NCBI GenBank assembly: GCA_008711295.1
Contig: VUYV01000216.1
Location: forward strand, 1,359,802-1,423,801
Length of the DNA stretch: 64,000 nt
Reading direction: 5' to 3'
From: Anarhynchus alexandrinus
Taxonomy: Eukaryota > Chordata > Aves > Charadriiformes > Charadriidae
Of the stretch, positions 24,101 to 37,190 are shown one piece after another (the first letter of the stretch is position 1; each line of letters opens with the position of its first letter). A program made the translations under genes and the position numbers. The notes beneath the pieces were generated by a model, which saw only the letters and a program-made list of their open reading frames with translations, was not told the DNA's origin and ran no database searches.

Positions 24101-26480
24101 ACCTAATAAGGGCAAAACTTTAAGTGCAGAGGGAGAGCACAGAAAGAAGGAGAAAAATATTTCACAATTTACATTTGTTCCTCCCTTGGTAACAGATGTG
24201 AATCAAAGTCTACCAATGTGGACTGGGAGTTCTGGATCAGATCCTAAAGCATCCCCAAAAATCCAGCTGGATTACACGGTTATTCCAGTTCTAAGTTTTG
24301 ATGTTCATTTTAACCCTGCTCAGCAGCTGGCAGCAATACTGGTAGTTTCTAAGTTTGGATAAATGCAAGCTCCAGTGAAAATCTGTTTTAAGGCCATGAT
24401 CAATCATGAAGGGTTGTATACCACAAGACCCTCGTTTACTACCAAGCGTTTTCACAAAGAATCAGCTCTGCTGAGGAACTTGGATAAAAGGTCAGTTTTT
24501 ATTTCAGTGGGAATTAGATGCCCCAAATGATCTGAGAGCCTGCACCACAGTGCCTGCTAAGCTGCATGGCAATACTACACTTACGATGATAATGGTCCAC
24601 AACAGTGTACACTAGCATATTTTTCTAATCTGCTAGGCATCCAACAAGCAGTCATCAGCCAGGAAAATGGTGCAGGATTAAATCCTTAAATATCTCTTAG
24701 GTCCGTCTCTCTTGCAACACACAAAACTTACATTACATCCAACCAGCCTCATGAAAATGAACTCAACAGTAGCGCGTTAGTGATATCTTTCATCTCACTG
24801 GGTTAGGCAATGTAAGTGTGATTTGGCACATTTGTTATATTTGTTGTCCTTTTCAGCCAGAAAATCAGAAGCCGTATCAGAAGAAACCCTGCGAGCCTCT
24901 AAGTAAATGCAGGGAAGTCTCCTGCAGCAGCCAGCTTTAATGAGGTATTGCAACACCAACCAGTACATTCCAAAGGCAGAAAATCCAATGGCTTTCTGAA
25001 AAACAACACACCCTCATCCCATTCTCACCAGTGCTACAGCCTAACACGCAGCAATTGGCTTTTACGTTTTTATGGAAGGATACAGTTCGACCTAAGCCAC
25101 CAGAGGTAAACGATTCTATGATTTAACAGGCGCTAATGCTCGTTAAAAGCTTTGCCTGAGCAGCCAACTTTACACCCACAGCAAACGTTTCCTGCGTTAC
25201 TCTAAATACTAATCTTTCAAGGTATTACTTACTACAAGTTCCCTGTTGGTTTTGAGTTAATTACCTTTCTATGAGCAACATGCAGTGTTGAAAAAAAGAC
25301 ATTAGAGTTAGATCATCCTGCTGATGCAGGATTTTTCTTCCATCGTAAGGTTTTCTATAGCTTTACCGAATCCAGCACCCAGGCTGGTGGGCTTCTCGTT
25401 GGCCCCTCTGCACAGAGGCAGCTCCTGTCAAAGGAAACTTTTCTCTCATAATCCACATAATTCTATCCTCTTCAGCTTCCTTCTCTGAACTTCACTTTAT
25501 TACAGCTACAGATTCACCTAAGGGCAGCAGCTCATGCTCTGCTTAAGTGATTTATTTTTCTTCTAACAGATTTTCATGGGATTGTTAAAGCCAGTTCGGT
25601 TTTAATCATGACTAACAACCTTCAAGTATTTTTTTTTTAAATGCATCTAGTGAATCATTAAAACCATGTATAATTAGAAATATCTCTGTTTTCAATACAC
25701 ATAGGAATTTTATTATTCTGTTCTTCCTAGAGGAAATGCACATTAATTCATAATTTTAAAATGAAATTGGGATTGTTCTGCTATAAATACCTTTACAAAT
25801 AAATTTTGGGTTCTTGTTTATGAAATATATCTTCAGTATTGACATTCTATTTGCTTTCCTGGCTTGGTGGCAGTCAGATGCATGCAGATGATAAAAATGT
25901 ATTCTGCATTTAATATCCACATAATTTTACACTTTATTTAAAATTTACTACATATTAACAAACCCAAGTATATAAAGCAAATAAAGCATTTCATAAAACA
26001 AGACAAAATCTAATTGCACAGAAAAGGGAGTGGTAACATAAGCCAATAAGAAATCCTTCAAATTCTACTAATTCTACAAATGATTATATTTAAAAAAATG
26101 AATACCAGGGTGCTATTCTACACTACATGCTTCTATTCAATGAAGTTATATGCCGCAGAAGAGAGTAACATTGCTATGAATGAGCACCTCTGAGTTTTGG
26201 GACAAAGAAACTGAATTCTTGCTTTGTTTTGAAGAGTCTTCAGAAATCTACCTCTTAAAATTCATATCCTCTGCAATTCCCAGTTAGAATGGTTAATCTC
26301 CCATATCAAGTTCAGGCATGCAAAAACAATGATCCTCATAAGAAGCACTTAATTCACTTTGCCTTTGTTCCTCTAGCTTCAAGTCAGTGCAGAATAGTGG
26401 CACATTATGTGGATCAGACCATTTCAAAATAACGTGCTTTCTGCTGGGCTGATACAGTTTTCCAAGTCTCACGTTCCACT
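18129..26480. other. Unique AT-rich sequence, no gene seen
   Basis: About 8 kb without a supported gene or recognised repeat family. The longest frames (18552-18944 minus, 130 codons; 21106-21552 plus, 148 codons; 19010-19333 plus, 107 codons) have no motifs, no flanking splice structure I trust, and compositions typical of AT- or CT-rich noise. An (ATTT)n microsatellite lies at 22702-22722. Confidence 0.45.
22702..22722. repeat. (ATTT)n microsatellite
   Basis: About four to five tandem ATTT units. Confidence 0.8.
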
Positions 26481-26540
26481 GAGCACTTAACTTCACCCGT
26501 CTATAAAACTGGCATGTTAAAGATTAAATGAAATAGTGAA
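26481..26540 (+). mobile_element. MIR-like SINE remnant
   Basis: The order CACTTAACTTCACC, CGTCTATAAAACTGGCATG, then AGATTAAATGAAATAGTG follows the central and 3' part of MIR (cacttaacctc..., ctgtaaaatggg..., gattaaatgagataatg). Short and diverged, so chance resemblance is possible. Confidence 0.42.
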
Positions 26541-26610
26541 ATCTGGGATGAGCAAAGACCTGTAAATTGGCAAACAGAATTGTCATATGAAACAGAGAAG
26601 GTCATTTATT

Positions 26611-26690
26611 ATATCTCTGCCACAGCTGACCCATCTGCACAATGAGGACACCAAAGTACCTCAGCACAGCACTGCAAGGCTTTCCATTTA
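26611..26690 (+). mobile_element. Second MIR-like remnant
   Basis: Contains CTCTGCCAC, CCATCTGCACAATGAGGACA and AAAGTACCTCAGCACAGCAC in the order expected of MIR (ctctgccac..., catctgtaaaatgaggata..., agtacctacctca). The remnant is weak. Together with 26481-26540 it might be one disturbed copy. Confidence 0.33.
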
Positions 26691-29600
26691 TAAGCTTTTT
26701 CAAGGTCCCTAAGTATACATGTGGAAAACATCACTACTAAGTCTTATTAAAGGCCAGCCTCGGAACGTACTAAGCAATAACAGAGCAATTGTGAATACCG
26801 CTATGTTTCTTAATAAAGAAAGAAAGCTTTCTTCAAAGTGTAACTGTTTATGATTTATCATTGATCTTTAGAAACTGCTTGTATGCCCAAGAATTCAATT
26901 TATGAAGCAATACTTTAAAAGCTAGCCATGGGAGAAGCAAGGGGGCTTTAAATTGACAAAACATTTATTTTCTTGGAAGTCATTAGAGTTGACGTTTATC
27001 TTCCTTTCACACGTGTATCTGACAATTCCTTTTGTTATTTTTTCCAGTGATCATTGCTCAGTTACAATTTTTCTAAAAGAACTGGATTATAAGAGAGGGT
27101 GTGGAATTGCAGGACAGGGTCTGCCCTGATGGCCCAGAAGGAGGAAAGTGCTGCAGGCTGGCAGGCACGGTCCAGCATTGAGGAAAGCGGTGGCTGAAGT
27201 GAAAGGGAGTGGGTTCAGCTTGTGCAAGGCTCCTCTTTAACGGTGTTCATCTCAGGAAAGGAAACCATTTGAAAAGCTGGAGAATACTCAGCAGTGACAC
27301 AGGTGGCCAAATAAATTTAAAATTTGTCCAAAAGTTTAATGAATGTAGACTTTAGGAGTTAATAGTGCTTGCCTTAGGTCACCCTTTGCCCTTTAAATCT
27401 GACCCTTGGCTCAAGTTAAACACATTTAACTTGCCACCTCCCCAAATCCCTCCTCAAAAGTATTCTAATAACTCTCAGGAAAACCTCAGATGGCACACAC
27501 TTCAGAAGATAATCTGCAATTCACCAATAAACTACAGACACGCACTTGCCTGTGGACTGCAAAACAGAAGCAGCAGTGGTATGAGGATAAGAAAACAGAA
27601 TTAGGTTTGGATTCTCTTCTTTCATCTTGCTCTTACTGAATGAAAATTGGAAGAATGAGGCTTCAACCAGATCTACTGTAAATACCTTTCTCCCTTTGGA
27701 GAGGGCATCCGAGAGCTCTTTAATGACAGAATGTTCTTTTCCAAAATTCCCATCTCTGTACAAACAAAGCACCAAAGTTGCTTTTTCTTTTTTGTTTTTT
27801 TTTTTTTTTTNGCAAACAAACACCAAACCAAATCCTTGACTAAATAAATGTCATTTGTTTACTGGGGAGACAGAGGGGATGATGACAGAAGCTGAAATAA
27901 GAAGAGGAAAGAAAACATTCAGAAGCCAGGCTGATTAAAACTCTGGACAAAACACTGCATTTAGTATTTGCTATTTTTGCCCTTATTCAGGGGTTCAGGG
28001 GCAGCAGTTATGCCTGCACTCCACGAAGCTTCAGAAGATCATTTTGTTTAATAAGCTCAAAGATCCGAGGAAAACATTTGCCAGGAAAAATACCAGAGGA
28101 GCTTGGCTTTCAAAGTGATTCAAACACAGCTTTTTACTACAAAGTGTCTTTTCAATTAGGATGCTAGGAATCAGAGGAGCCTAAGATGTAAGGTAATGAG
28201 GGCAAGCATGACATGGCAGCCTTAGGGCTCCGTGGGATTTTCCTTCAGCACTTGATTCAGCCCCTTGGAGGAACCTGCGGTGAATCTGATAGCAGGCGCT
28301 TGTTTCTCTTCCCTCGTGCCTCAGCTTTCAGGTCTTGTGTGCTCCGTCACACCTTCACATCTATTGTGCACATACCACCACAATTACAGAGCTTTTGTTT
28401 CCAGGAATTTGCCACTTTATTCTTTAAGAAAATAAAATAACTTTAATAACATGAGGCCAGCCCTGTTTCTAGTCACTGGGAGAATAAATGAGGGAGGGAG
28501 GGACCATCTGAAAGTCTCCGTGTGTTGGAAACATCAAGTAATGACCTTTATTACTAATGACCTAGGCCCTCCAGCAATGAACCTAGACAACACTGATTAA
28601 GAGAGAAGCCTGCTGCTTTTTACAGGCATATAAAATAAAAGTAGTCTTTGTGTTAATAGAGAGGGGTATGACACAGAAGGAAATGTAAAAATGAATGAGC
28701 TATAAAAAGAAGGGATTTTTCCTCCTCTGTGGAAGACAATAAGAAACTAATCCAGAGATATAAAAGCTTGAATCAGAGTTTCATAAACCATTGCAGAAGC
28801 AGATCTGTACAAGGCAATGTTAACTAAAATTCACAGCACAGATTTGCAGAAAAAAGACAGTAGCTTCCTTCCAGGTATGGTATAGAATAGAAACTTATGC
28901 TTAACAAAATATCAACTGCCACCCTTAGAAGAAATAACTCATTTTATTTTTTTTTTTTTGCATTGTATGCCATTTAATAAAAAAAAGCAATGGAAGTCTT
29001 ACCTGTTTCTACTAATACTGTAGCTAAAACTTCCAAAAGACTCATCTTGCTTCTTTTATGTGAATACCATGTCCTTAGGCTGGAACAAAGTCATGAAGAG
29101 TCACAGGACACGACTGGTTGTTACAAGACACCTGTTCTGGGAATATATCTTCAATGGAAAATGTTCTCATCTAATCTATGCCATTCCCAGCACCACACTA
29201 TAACACATAAAGCTTTTTATTATTAAGCAGTTACAGCTCACAGCCATCATTAGGAGCCTGAGCATTCATGTTCACATTTATGACAGGCACTAGACGCAGC
29301 AAGAGAAATGTGAAGAGAATGTTACAGAAACACTTCTGTGGGAAAAGATGTCAGAAGAAAATAAAAGCTGCAAACAGCAGAGAAACTCCAGAGATATAAG
29401 GTAAGTGGATAACAAATGATAGCTAACATCAGAAGGCAAAAGTCCTTGCTCGTCCACTACAAGACAGTTTGGGGTTTACCAGCTGATGAGGAAAAGCAAC
29501 ACAAACTCCCAGTAGTATCATCTGGCTATTTCTAATGATATGAATGTATGAATCTTGGTAGAGCTCAGGTGATGGTAAATTATGCCTGCCTTCCTCTTTG

Positions 29601-30375
29601 TTGTATTTGCAATGCAATCAAAATATTTGTTTTTCCTGTTGAAGAAAGAGGGGATCCCCACTCTTACCACAAGCAAAGGGATTTCAGCATGGACGTTCAT
29701 CTTAAATTATCCCAAATTAGAGGAAGTAAAGTCTGAGTCTCAGAAACCTAACTAAGAGGCAGGGAATTAAAAGAGAGAGAGGAAGTGGTTGTTTAGCATA
29801 TTACTTCTGTTGCCTCAAATTTGAGGAGTAACAAACAGAAATCAGAATGGAAAGAGGGACAGCTGCAGGCCTTTGTAAAAGAGGATGCATATTTCTGTTG
29901 GTTTTGAGCTTTAGTGCCATATTTGCACACATTAACATCCCCCATCCTCTTTCAGTCTTGGCCTCACCACAATCTCAACGCTGCTTCATGCCTTGCAGTT
30001 GTCCTCTTGATACGGTGCTGATGCCTGGAACATCTCCTCGTTATGTGCATGTGTATACACATAGTGGTGTCTACTTTTAGACTGATGCCATATGACCTTA
30101 TACCTGACTGATTTAAAACTAAAGACAAGTTTATATTTTTTATGCTGTTAACCTATTCACATCTCTCTGAATCCAGTGCTTTATCTTGACATCTCTTGAC
30201 ATAGAGCCTGTAAGGTCAGCTATCATGCGCTAAATTACGGTTTAAAATACCTTTTTTTCAGGACAGATTAAAGAATAGAAAACATTCCTATGCACTCCTA
30301 TAGTTCCGTGCATATACAGAGTCATCAGTCCATACACATGATTACCCAGGGAAATGAGCAGACAGCTTTCTTCAG
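26691..30375. other. Unique sequence, no gene seen
   Basis: No gene or repeat family recognised. A T16 run at 27795-27810 is followed by an ambiguous base at 27811, so run length is uncertain there. Another T run lies near 28950. A somewhat GC-rich patch around 27100-27240 has no frame of note. Confidence 0.5.
27795..27811. repeat. T homopolymer with ambiguous base
   Basis: Sixteen T followed by N. Likely a sequencing or assembly uncertainty at a homopolymer; frames spanning it are unreliable. Confidence 0.9.
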
Positions 30376-30479
30376 GTGCTAGGTTCTCATCTGGAACATC
30401 CTAGGATTGTTTCATCGGGTGCCCATTGTGTCATTCTGTGGTGCTAGGCTCTCATCTGGAACATCCTAGGATTGTTTCC
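30376..30479. repeat. Segment A, two near-identical copies
   Basis: A motif of about 37 bp (GTGCTAGGTTCTCATCTGGA... to ATTGTTTC) occurs at 30376-30412 and again at 30441-30477, differing at one base (GGTT versus GGCT). The 28-30 bp between them is segment B, which recurs further right. Confidence 0.92.
30412..30440. repeat. Segment B, first copy
   Basis: TCATCGGGTGCCCATTGTGT followed by CATTCTGTG; identical to 30639-30667. Confidence 0.92.
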
Positions 30480-30638
30480 AGCAGGGAGGGTAGGACACCT
30501 CCCTCATGACCCCTGTGGGGTGTTCAAGACCAGGGCATGACTTTCAGCAAGTCTCCTAAGTGGTGCAACAGTCTTGACCCTCAGGGGCAATCACATGCTA
30601 GTTTTTATCCATCAGACAACTCATCAGCACACACAGGC

Positions 30639-30667
30639 TCATCGGGTGCCCATTGTGTCATTCTGTG
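30639..30667. repeat. Segment B, second copy
   Basis: Exact copy of 30412-30440, about 160 bp beyond the second copy of segment A. The order A-B-A-(160 bp)-B implies a tandem duplication in which one copy has lost its middle. Confidence 0.92.
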
Positions 30668-31220
30668 ACGTTACTTGGCCACTTTCTCCTTTTTGGTCTG
30701 CAGCGTTTCCCTAGGTGACAGAATGCAGTCTGCAGCAGGCAAACCATCTTCTTCTGGCACCACAACAGTTTGCACATTGATTCTTTTAGGACTTTCTCAT
30801 TCTCAGTGTTGGCTTGCCAGCTGACCTCAGAGCTGTACATCAAAACTTCACAGATTCCTGTAGTTTCACCTAAAACGCCTGCAGAATTCACAGATCAACC
30901 TTCCTGAAGGTGTATGCCTTTATTATAACAGAGCGGGATTGAAAGCACACTCTGTGTCAAAATTCAGCACAACACCAGTAAGTCTTTCTCCGAGATATTT
31001 GTGCACGGCATGAACACATGCAGCATTAGTCTCCAAGCCTTTGATATTACCTTTTCCAGAGACAATCCTATTCTTTCAGCACTGAGTTATGATTTCATTC
31101 ACCCAGTGAGATTTGAAGGAACGCAGCTTTCATACATGCTTTATGAATAATCCTGTGCAGAACACGGCATTACATTAAATGTATTTTCCAGACCCACACA
31201 GACGATAACTATCTGTATGT
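30668..31220 (-). pseudogene. Coding-like stretch, possible decayed retrocopy
   Basis: Unlike its AT-rich neighbours, this interval gives protein-like fragments on the minus strand in alternating frames. Examples are EEDGLPAADCILSPRETLQ, a 77-codon frame at 30658-30891 with SSEVSWQANTENEKVLKES, and further upstream NAACVHAVHKYLGERLTG. Frameshifts and stops separate them. I cannot name the parent, and no poly(A) tail or target duplication was found. It may be a decayed processed gene copy, a fragment of a retroelement's coding region, or chance. Confidence 0.22.
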
Positions 31221-31444
31221 CCTCTGCATTATGTCTACAAATTTTTTAAGTCTTTTCCTAGCCAGATTTGTCAAGAAAAATTCAGCTTTTGTGGAAATAC
31301 ACTGGCTTAGTCTTCATATTTATCTAAATGACTGATGGTCACTTTAAAAATTAATTTCTACACTATCTACACTGCTAAGCTCTGAGACTTATGCTCCAAG
31401 TTTTCATAGCTCTTCCTCAGCTCTTTCTTAAAACATTAAAGAAG

Positions 31445-31474
31445 CTCCTAGTTCTACAGCTCCTGGTTCTACAG
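31445..31474. repeat. 15-bp tandem duplication
   Basis: CTCCTAGTTCTACAG directly followed by CTCCTGGTTCTACAG, one base different. Confidence 0.85.
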
Positions 31475-34400
31475 CTACTCGGAGATCTTTCATGAATGAG
31501 TTTTTTCACTCTAAAATTGCTATTCATGAAAACTAAATGAGTTCATAAGAGTGGGATGACTTGCATTATATTCTTGGCTTAAAAGGTTCATATTTATTAA
31601 ATTTGTTTATAGTCACAACAAATTTTTACTTGGCTATTTAAGCTGTCTACAGTCTATAAAAGGTTGATAACTTAAAAAATATTTCACTCCAATTTCAAAA
31701 TAATATTTTCAGATATATCTGTGCAGAATAATTTACGTAGTCTGCTACTCCAAAAAGATCAGCGCTTGCTAGCTTTCCTATCCATTATGCCACAGCCTCC
31801 AGAATAGCGTGTAGAGCAGCCCAGTGTCAGCCTGCGTGCAGAGCTGTGATAAAAGGGGCTGGGAAATCTCAAGGAGCTCCCAGTGACTGTAGCAGAAAAC
31901 ACCAAAGTGCCAAAAGAAGGAATGAATTCAAGTCCAAAGTCCCTGCAAGTTTAAACTCTCAAGAGAGAAGATAATGCAGTAAGGGCAGAGCAAGTTGTCT
32001 GCTGAAATGCTCTTAACTGAGCTCTGCCTTTCCTTGTCAGGCTGCTGCTCTGAACAAACAGCACCCAGGTTAGAAAACACTGTCATTGCTCAGCTCTCAT
32101 TACCATCCCAAGCGCAGCTGTGCCTCTGTCTTTTCGGTATAGGATCATTTTTGTCAAATACAGCGATGCTACTTGGCAGCTAGGCAATATGTCTGCCTTC
32201 TGGCCAAGGTAAAACCACTAGTTTACAAAAAGACCCTGCAAGTTTTCTCTCCATTAGAGTCAACCCAGACTCTCACTCAGTTATAAGTATCCTACTCCCT
32301 CCAACGACCTCCTCATTATGTAGAAACATCTGCTGAGTTTAACAGTACCCTGAACGCAGTCTCTCTGGTTCAGCTGGGTGTGTAGGACAGGGCTTGGGGT
32401 ATGCGTTCACTCAGCTGATGACCTACTCGCTTTCCAAGGTATTCGTAGTAGGGCCGAGCTTTCAGTGGCTTCCCGTATTTCTACTGAATATCCAGGACAG
32501 ACAACTTCTTAAAAATACACAGCTTCTTGCAAAACAAAGAAGGTTAAGATGCACCCAGGTAAATGGACCAATGTAGCACCAGAAGGGATACTCCAGACTG
32601 GCTGCACAACTTTGGGCTAATATAGTTTTTGTGATCAGACTAGCTTGCTTCTCACCTGGGATAACTCTAACAAGCTGGAGAATGACTTTTAAAGAAAAAA
32701 AAAAATCCTTTTAGAGAGTTTAAACACTTAATTTCCTTTGAAAACAATTATTTGAACTGATGGCCTATTGAAGGCAATGCCATTTGCTGATAATCACTAG
32801 CACACATAGTTGTAAAAGTCTAATTACATGGTTATTGTAAAGGAATGTTTTTCAAATGATTAAGCCAGATTGATGTATATTAACCACAAATTTGACTGTA
32901 AAAGCCTTTATTTCAAAAAATGGCATCCAAGACTGGATTAAAGAGTAGAAATTCTTAGAGCAATAAAATATTATAGCTCAATTTAAATAAGGTTTCTACT
33001 CAGCTTATACCCATGCCCACAAAATGCTGGAATGGAACACATTTTCTTCCTTATTTTGCAGCTGCAAATTCAATGTATGCCTGAGTTGTCTTAACATTTG
33101 TCTCTCCAAAAGCATTAGGACTGGCAACAATTCTACATTTTCTATACATTAAGAAATTAGAAGTATGCATGGCTGATTACACAAATGTATTTGTACCCGA
33201 GAAACACAGAAATATGTAAACAGATGCCAAGAAATAAAGAAATCGAACTCCTAAAAATCTCATCTTCCATCTGAGGTGGTTTTACTGTACTAAGTAATAT
33301 TCTGGAACATAACAATTTTTAATAAAAATTTCAGGTTTTGTTTCAGTACAGGGCACCATCTTGGCTGTACTAATAGCACAATTAGAAACGCCTACATCTT
33401 GCTCAAAAAGAAAAAAGAAAAACTACAAAACCAAAAAAAACCCACAGAGCATGATTCAGTCTCCCTATAGCGTCTGTGCCATTTCACAGGTGTGTCTCTT
33501 TCAAGACATTCTGCTAATAAAAAAATGGCAATTCCCCACTTTTATTAAAAAAGAATTTAAAAAGAGCTATTGGAGGAGTAGTATCATCTAGAACTTATTT
33601 CTGCTATTTTATCCTAATGAATATTTCTCCAAAAGGACCCTGTTGGTCTCCTCTGGGATAAATCATAAGATCTTTGCCCACCCTTTCCCCAAAGTTCCCC
33701 AAATTTTTCCTATGCTTACTGCTGCAATGTTATTGGGTTCAGTTCCCATTAATAATTTGAAATTTTTGTGATGTATGCAATTTAGGATGAACTATCATAT
33801 ATTCTTCTGTAGTTATATGCAGTATACTGGAAGAATATTACTGACTAGCAGCCTAACTTGAAAACATCTGTTAAGTTTAATTAAGTCATTCTAGCCTAGC
33901 TTTTGCTACAGGTAGGAGGGAAGCACATTACACAAAAACCGCTGCTTTACAACTGTCATAATTCAACAGCAATAACACTACTCAAATTATAGGTTATGAC
34001 AAAAAAACTATGGTAACACTGGACCAGCACCCCCTGCGAGCTATATTACAGAAACACAGATATTGTGATGCTTGTCCCAGGCAGTTTATGGTATGTAAGA
34101 GATGAGACCCACACAGAATGTAATGGGTGAGAAAGCCTGGGGAAACAGCTCATAGCAACAGACAGAGGCCACAGTGACCTAACCTTAGTTTAACTGTATT
34201 GCATTTTTTATTCAATGGAAAAAGGGCTTGAAATGCTATTGCTAGTAAAAATGAAATCCTTTCCCAGGTACATCTTTTATAAGTAACTTTTTGATTCTCA
34301 GCATTGCAGCATCCAAGCATGCCATTCATTCTGCTTTGTTTCTTGCAAACTGTGGCAATTTTGCAAAACATATCACAGCTGCGAGTATATCAGTATAAGT

Positions 34401-37155
34401 ACATGGTAAGAAAAAAAGCATCCTTTTATAACTGAAAAAGCTATTTTCTCTTTGTTGTCTTTGTTACATTCCGTAATCATTATCAAAACCCAAAATTAGC
34501 AGTATGCAGCTGGTCTAGCTGCCGGCAGGATCTTTTTTTTTTTTTTTTCACAGGATGGAAGATTCATGTTTTCCTGTTTCTAAAAAGACAAAGTTCACTT
34601 TCACTAGATGAGCGAAAAAGGTAGCGATGTTTTTGGCAATGGTTTGATATGAAATCATAATTTCATTCCTTTTATAGATAATCTGAGTAATCCCTTAAAA
34701 ACACCTATCCTTTTTCTCCACCTATCACATTTCTAAAGGCTGACAGTTTGGAAAGCCCTTTAAAATCGAGCTTGATAACAATGCTCAATATTTCACCTCC
34801 AAGTTGAACGCAGTGTAGTCAAGTACTGCTATCACAGGTGAAGAACCCTCACTGTAATTCTAATTAACAGTGACTGAGCCCAATTGTGCTTAGTTCTCAA
34901 AGCACAAATACAAGGTTTGATGGCTGCAGGCACTGCCATCAGATAAGATTACTGCTTTTGCCTCAGCAATGTTGTATTACTCAAGTGGTTACCACACACT
35001 GATACAGGAGAACAGTAGGTGACACACAGAGACAGAAGCCCCCAACGTGGACAAAGTGAGCTTCTGCAAAAATGCCCCAAACACAGACATTTGGTCGTGC
35101 AGCAGCTTCCCAGCTGTGCTACAACACTTCCAGGGAGGCTACCTCCCCCCTGGTCAAGGGGGAACACAATATTTCACAACCCTCCCTCATCCTCATACAA
35201 CCACTGGTATGGCTTTGGGAAGGAAGGTGTTTTTTTCTTTGAGGGGGGTCAACGGTGATAACCATCAACATGGCAAATCTTCTGCCCATGCTGGAGTAGC
35301 AGGCAGGAGACCCTAGCAGTTTCATAATTAGTGTGAAAATACTAAAGGTGTCCAGGAGAGCAGTCCAGAAGCAGATAGGGAAAGATTTCTGCCCCGTAAT
35401 GTTGAGAAAAGGTCATTTTGCATCAGAGAAAGCTTCTGAATTGAAAAATTCCCTTTCCCACCCAACACAACACTATCCACAGGTGGGCAGTCTTCAAATC
35501 TCACTAATCAAATCTGCAGTTTCTCCCCTGTGTACAGATTAGCAAGGCTGCTCTGCCATATTATTCATTTATTTGGGAGTTGTAGCAATGCCTAGGAAAC
35601 AAGAATGCTGTAATTTGATTCTTTTTCCATAGACTGTATTGTGTGCTGTATACAATACTGCATAAATCCTCCATGGAATAAATTGATTTTCTTTCTTAGC
35701 AAAACCATATTAACCAAGAAGAATATACAGAAGGAAGCAAGGACTGAAAGTCCTGTAAGAATCAGAGCGTGCAGGTGGCAAGTTGTGTATCTTTCAGGCC
35801 TACTGAAATTTAAATAAACATCCCACTCCTTTTATTAAAGAGCTTCAAGGATGCAAATAATTTATAATTAAAACAATGGCTTTACAAGTTGCAATAGATC
35901 ATTTTGGAACAAGTTCTTTCCTCTGCTAGTAGAAATTCATATCGCCTTCACCAGTTCAGAGGGTGTACTTTAGGTTACTCCCTTCATGACTGGTATGGGA
36001 ACTTGGCCTGTGCCCTGCCTTACGGTCATGTCAGATTCTTAAGACAAGTCAATAAAAGCAGATGGAAGCAAAAGTACTATTTATTGGACAGAGCACTCCA
36101 AAATATTTGGGTTCCCTTCTTTCAGTTGAAAATGTTCTTCTATTCCTGGCATACTCCCATCAGCGGTCTCACCAAACATTAATTCCCTGCAGACAAATAA
36201 CCACTCCTTACATCTGCAAAAGTGGATGGGAATTGTAAGGAAAAGCAGCATATGTTATTGTATTATTAACACGTCTTAATCAAATCCCAGTAGAAACCAC
36301 AAGTATAACATCTCCTACAAAAAGTTTGAGCCTAAGTTTTCAGTGGAGATTTAGGAACAGTCTGTCCTTAGGGCTTCCAGTTTCTTTCAACTGCTTCACA
36401 CATCGCTATCCAAGCTTATTTGAACTGCTTGATAATTTTCTTCTGAAACACTTCTCTCTTCATGAGATCGATAAACCAAATGTTCTCAGTAACGGTCTGC
36501 TTTGCTTTTTCATTTTGCTCATTAGAAAAATGAGAGGCAACATTTCAACTTTTTTAGATTTTTTTTTGCTTTTAACACAGAGTAATTACCAAAAATGCAA
36601 ATACAACTCTACTTTCTCTTGCCTGATGAAAAGTTAATTTTACCATTTATAGTTTCAAAAGAAATGTTTGCTTTGTCGTAAGTATCACAGAAAAATAAAC
36701 AATGTCACTACTTTCCAGTACAATTCACTTCTTATTCTTCAGACAGAACTGATCTATTTCCACAGACAACCTTGGATAACTGGCAGAGATGCTTCATCAG
36801 CCTGCTCTTGTTATCAAGCTTTTAAGGTAAAATAGACCTAACACAACTGTATTTTCAGTGTATTTTTGGTTAATGCTATTCACTCACTGACTTCGGGTTT
36901 TTTACTTCATTTTTTTTTTAAACATAAACTCTGCTACAGCAACTACTTCCAGAACTATTTTATTACATAAAAGAGGAAACAATGAATATTCATGTTTGTT
37001 TCATCTAATGAAGAACCCAAACATGGACTGCATCATACCTTTTTAATCTCTGTGCCAAGCTGAAACAGAATTATTTGCTAGTTAGTTGAAGAGTAACAAG
37101 GAATAGGAGAAGAATATCATATCTATTTCGTGCCCTAGATTTAAGAGCAAACATG

Positions 37156-37190
37156 TAATAATAATAATGTTACATTAATAATAATAATAA
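37156..37190. repeat. (TAA)n microsatellite, interrupted
   Basis: Two runs of TAA/ATA triplets separated by a few bases. Confidence 0.8.

Noticed and set aside
25080..25130. GATTCTATGATTT resembling a CR1 terminal octamer
   Set aside because: The upstream sequence does not follow CR1; one octamer alone is not enough.
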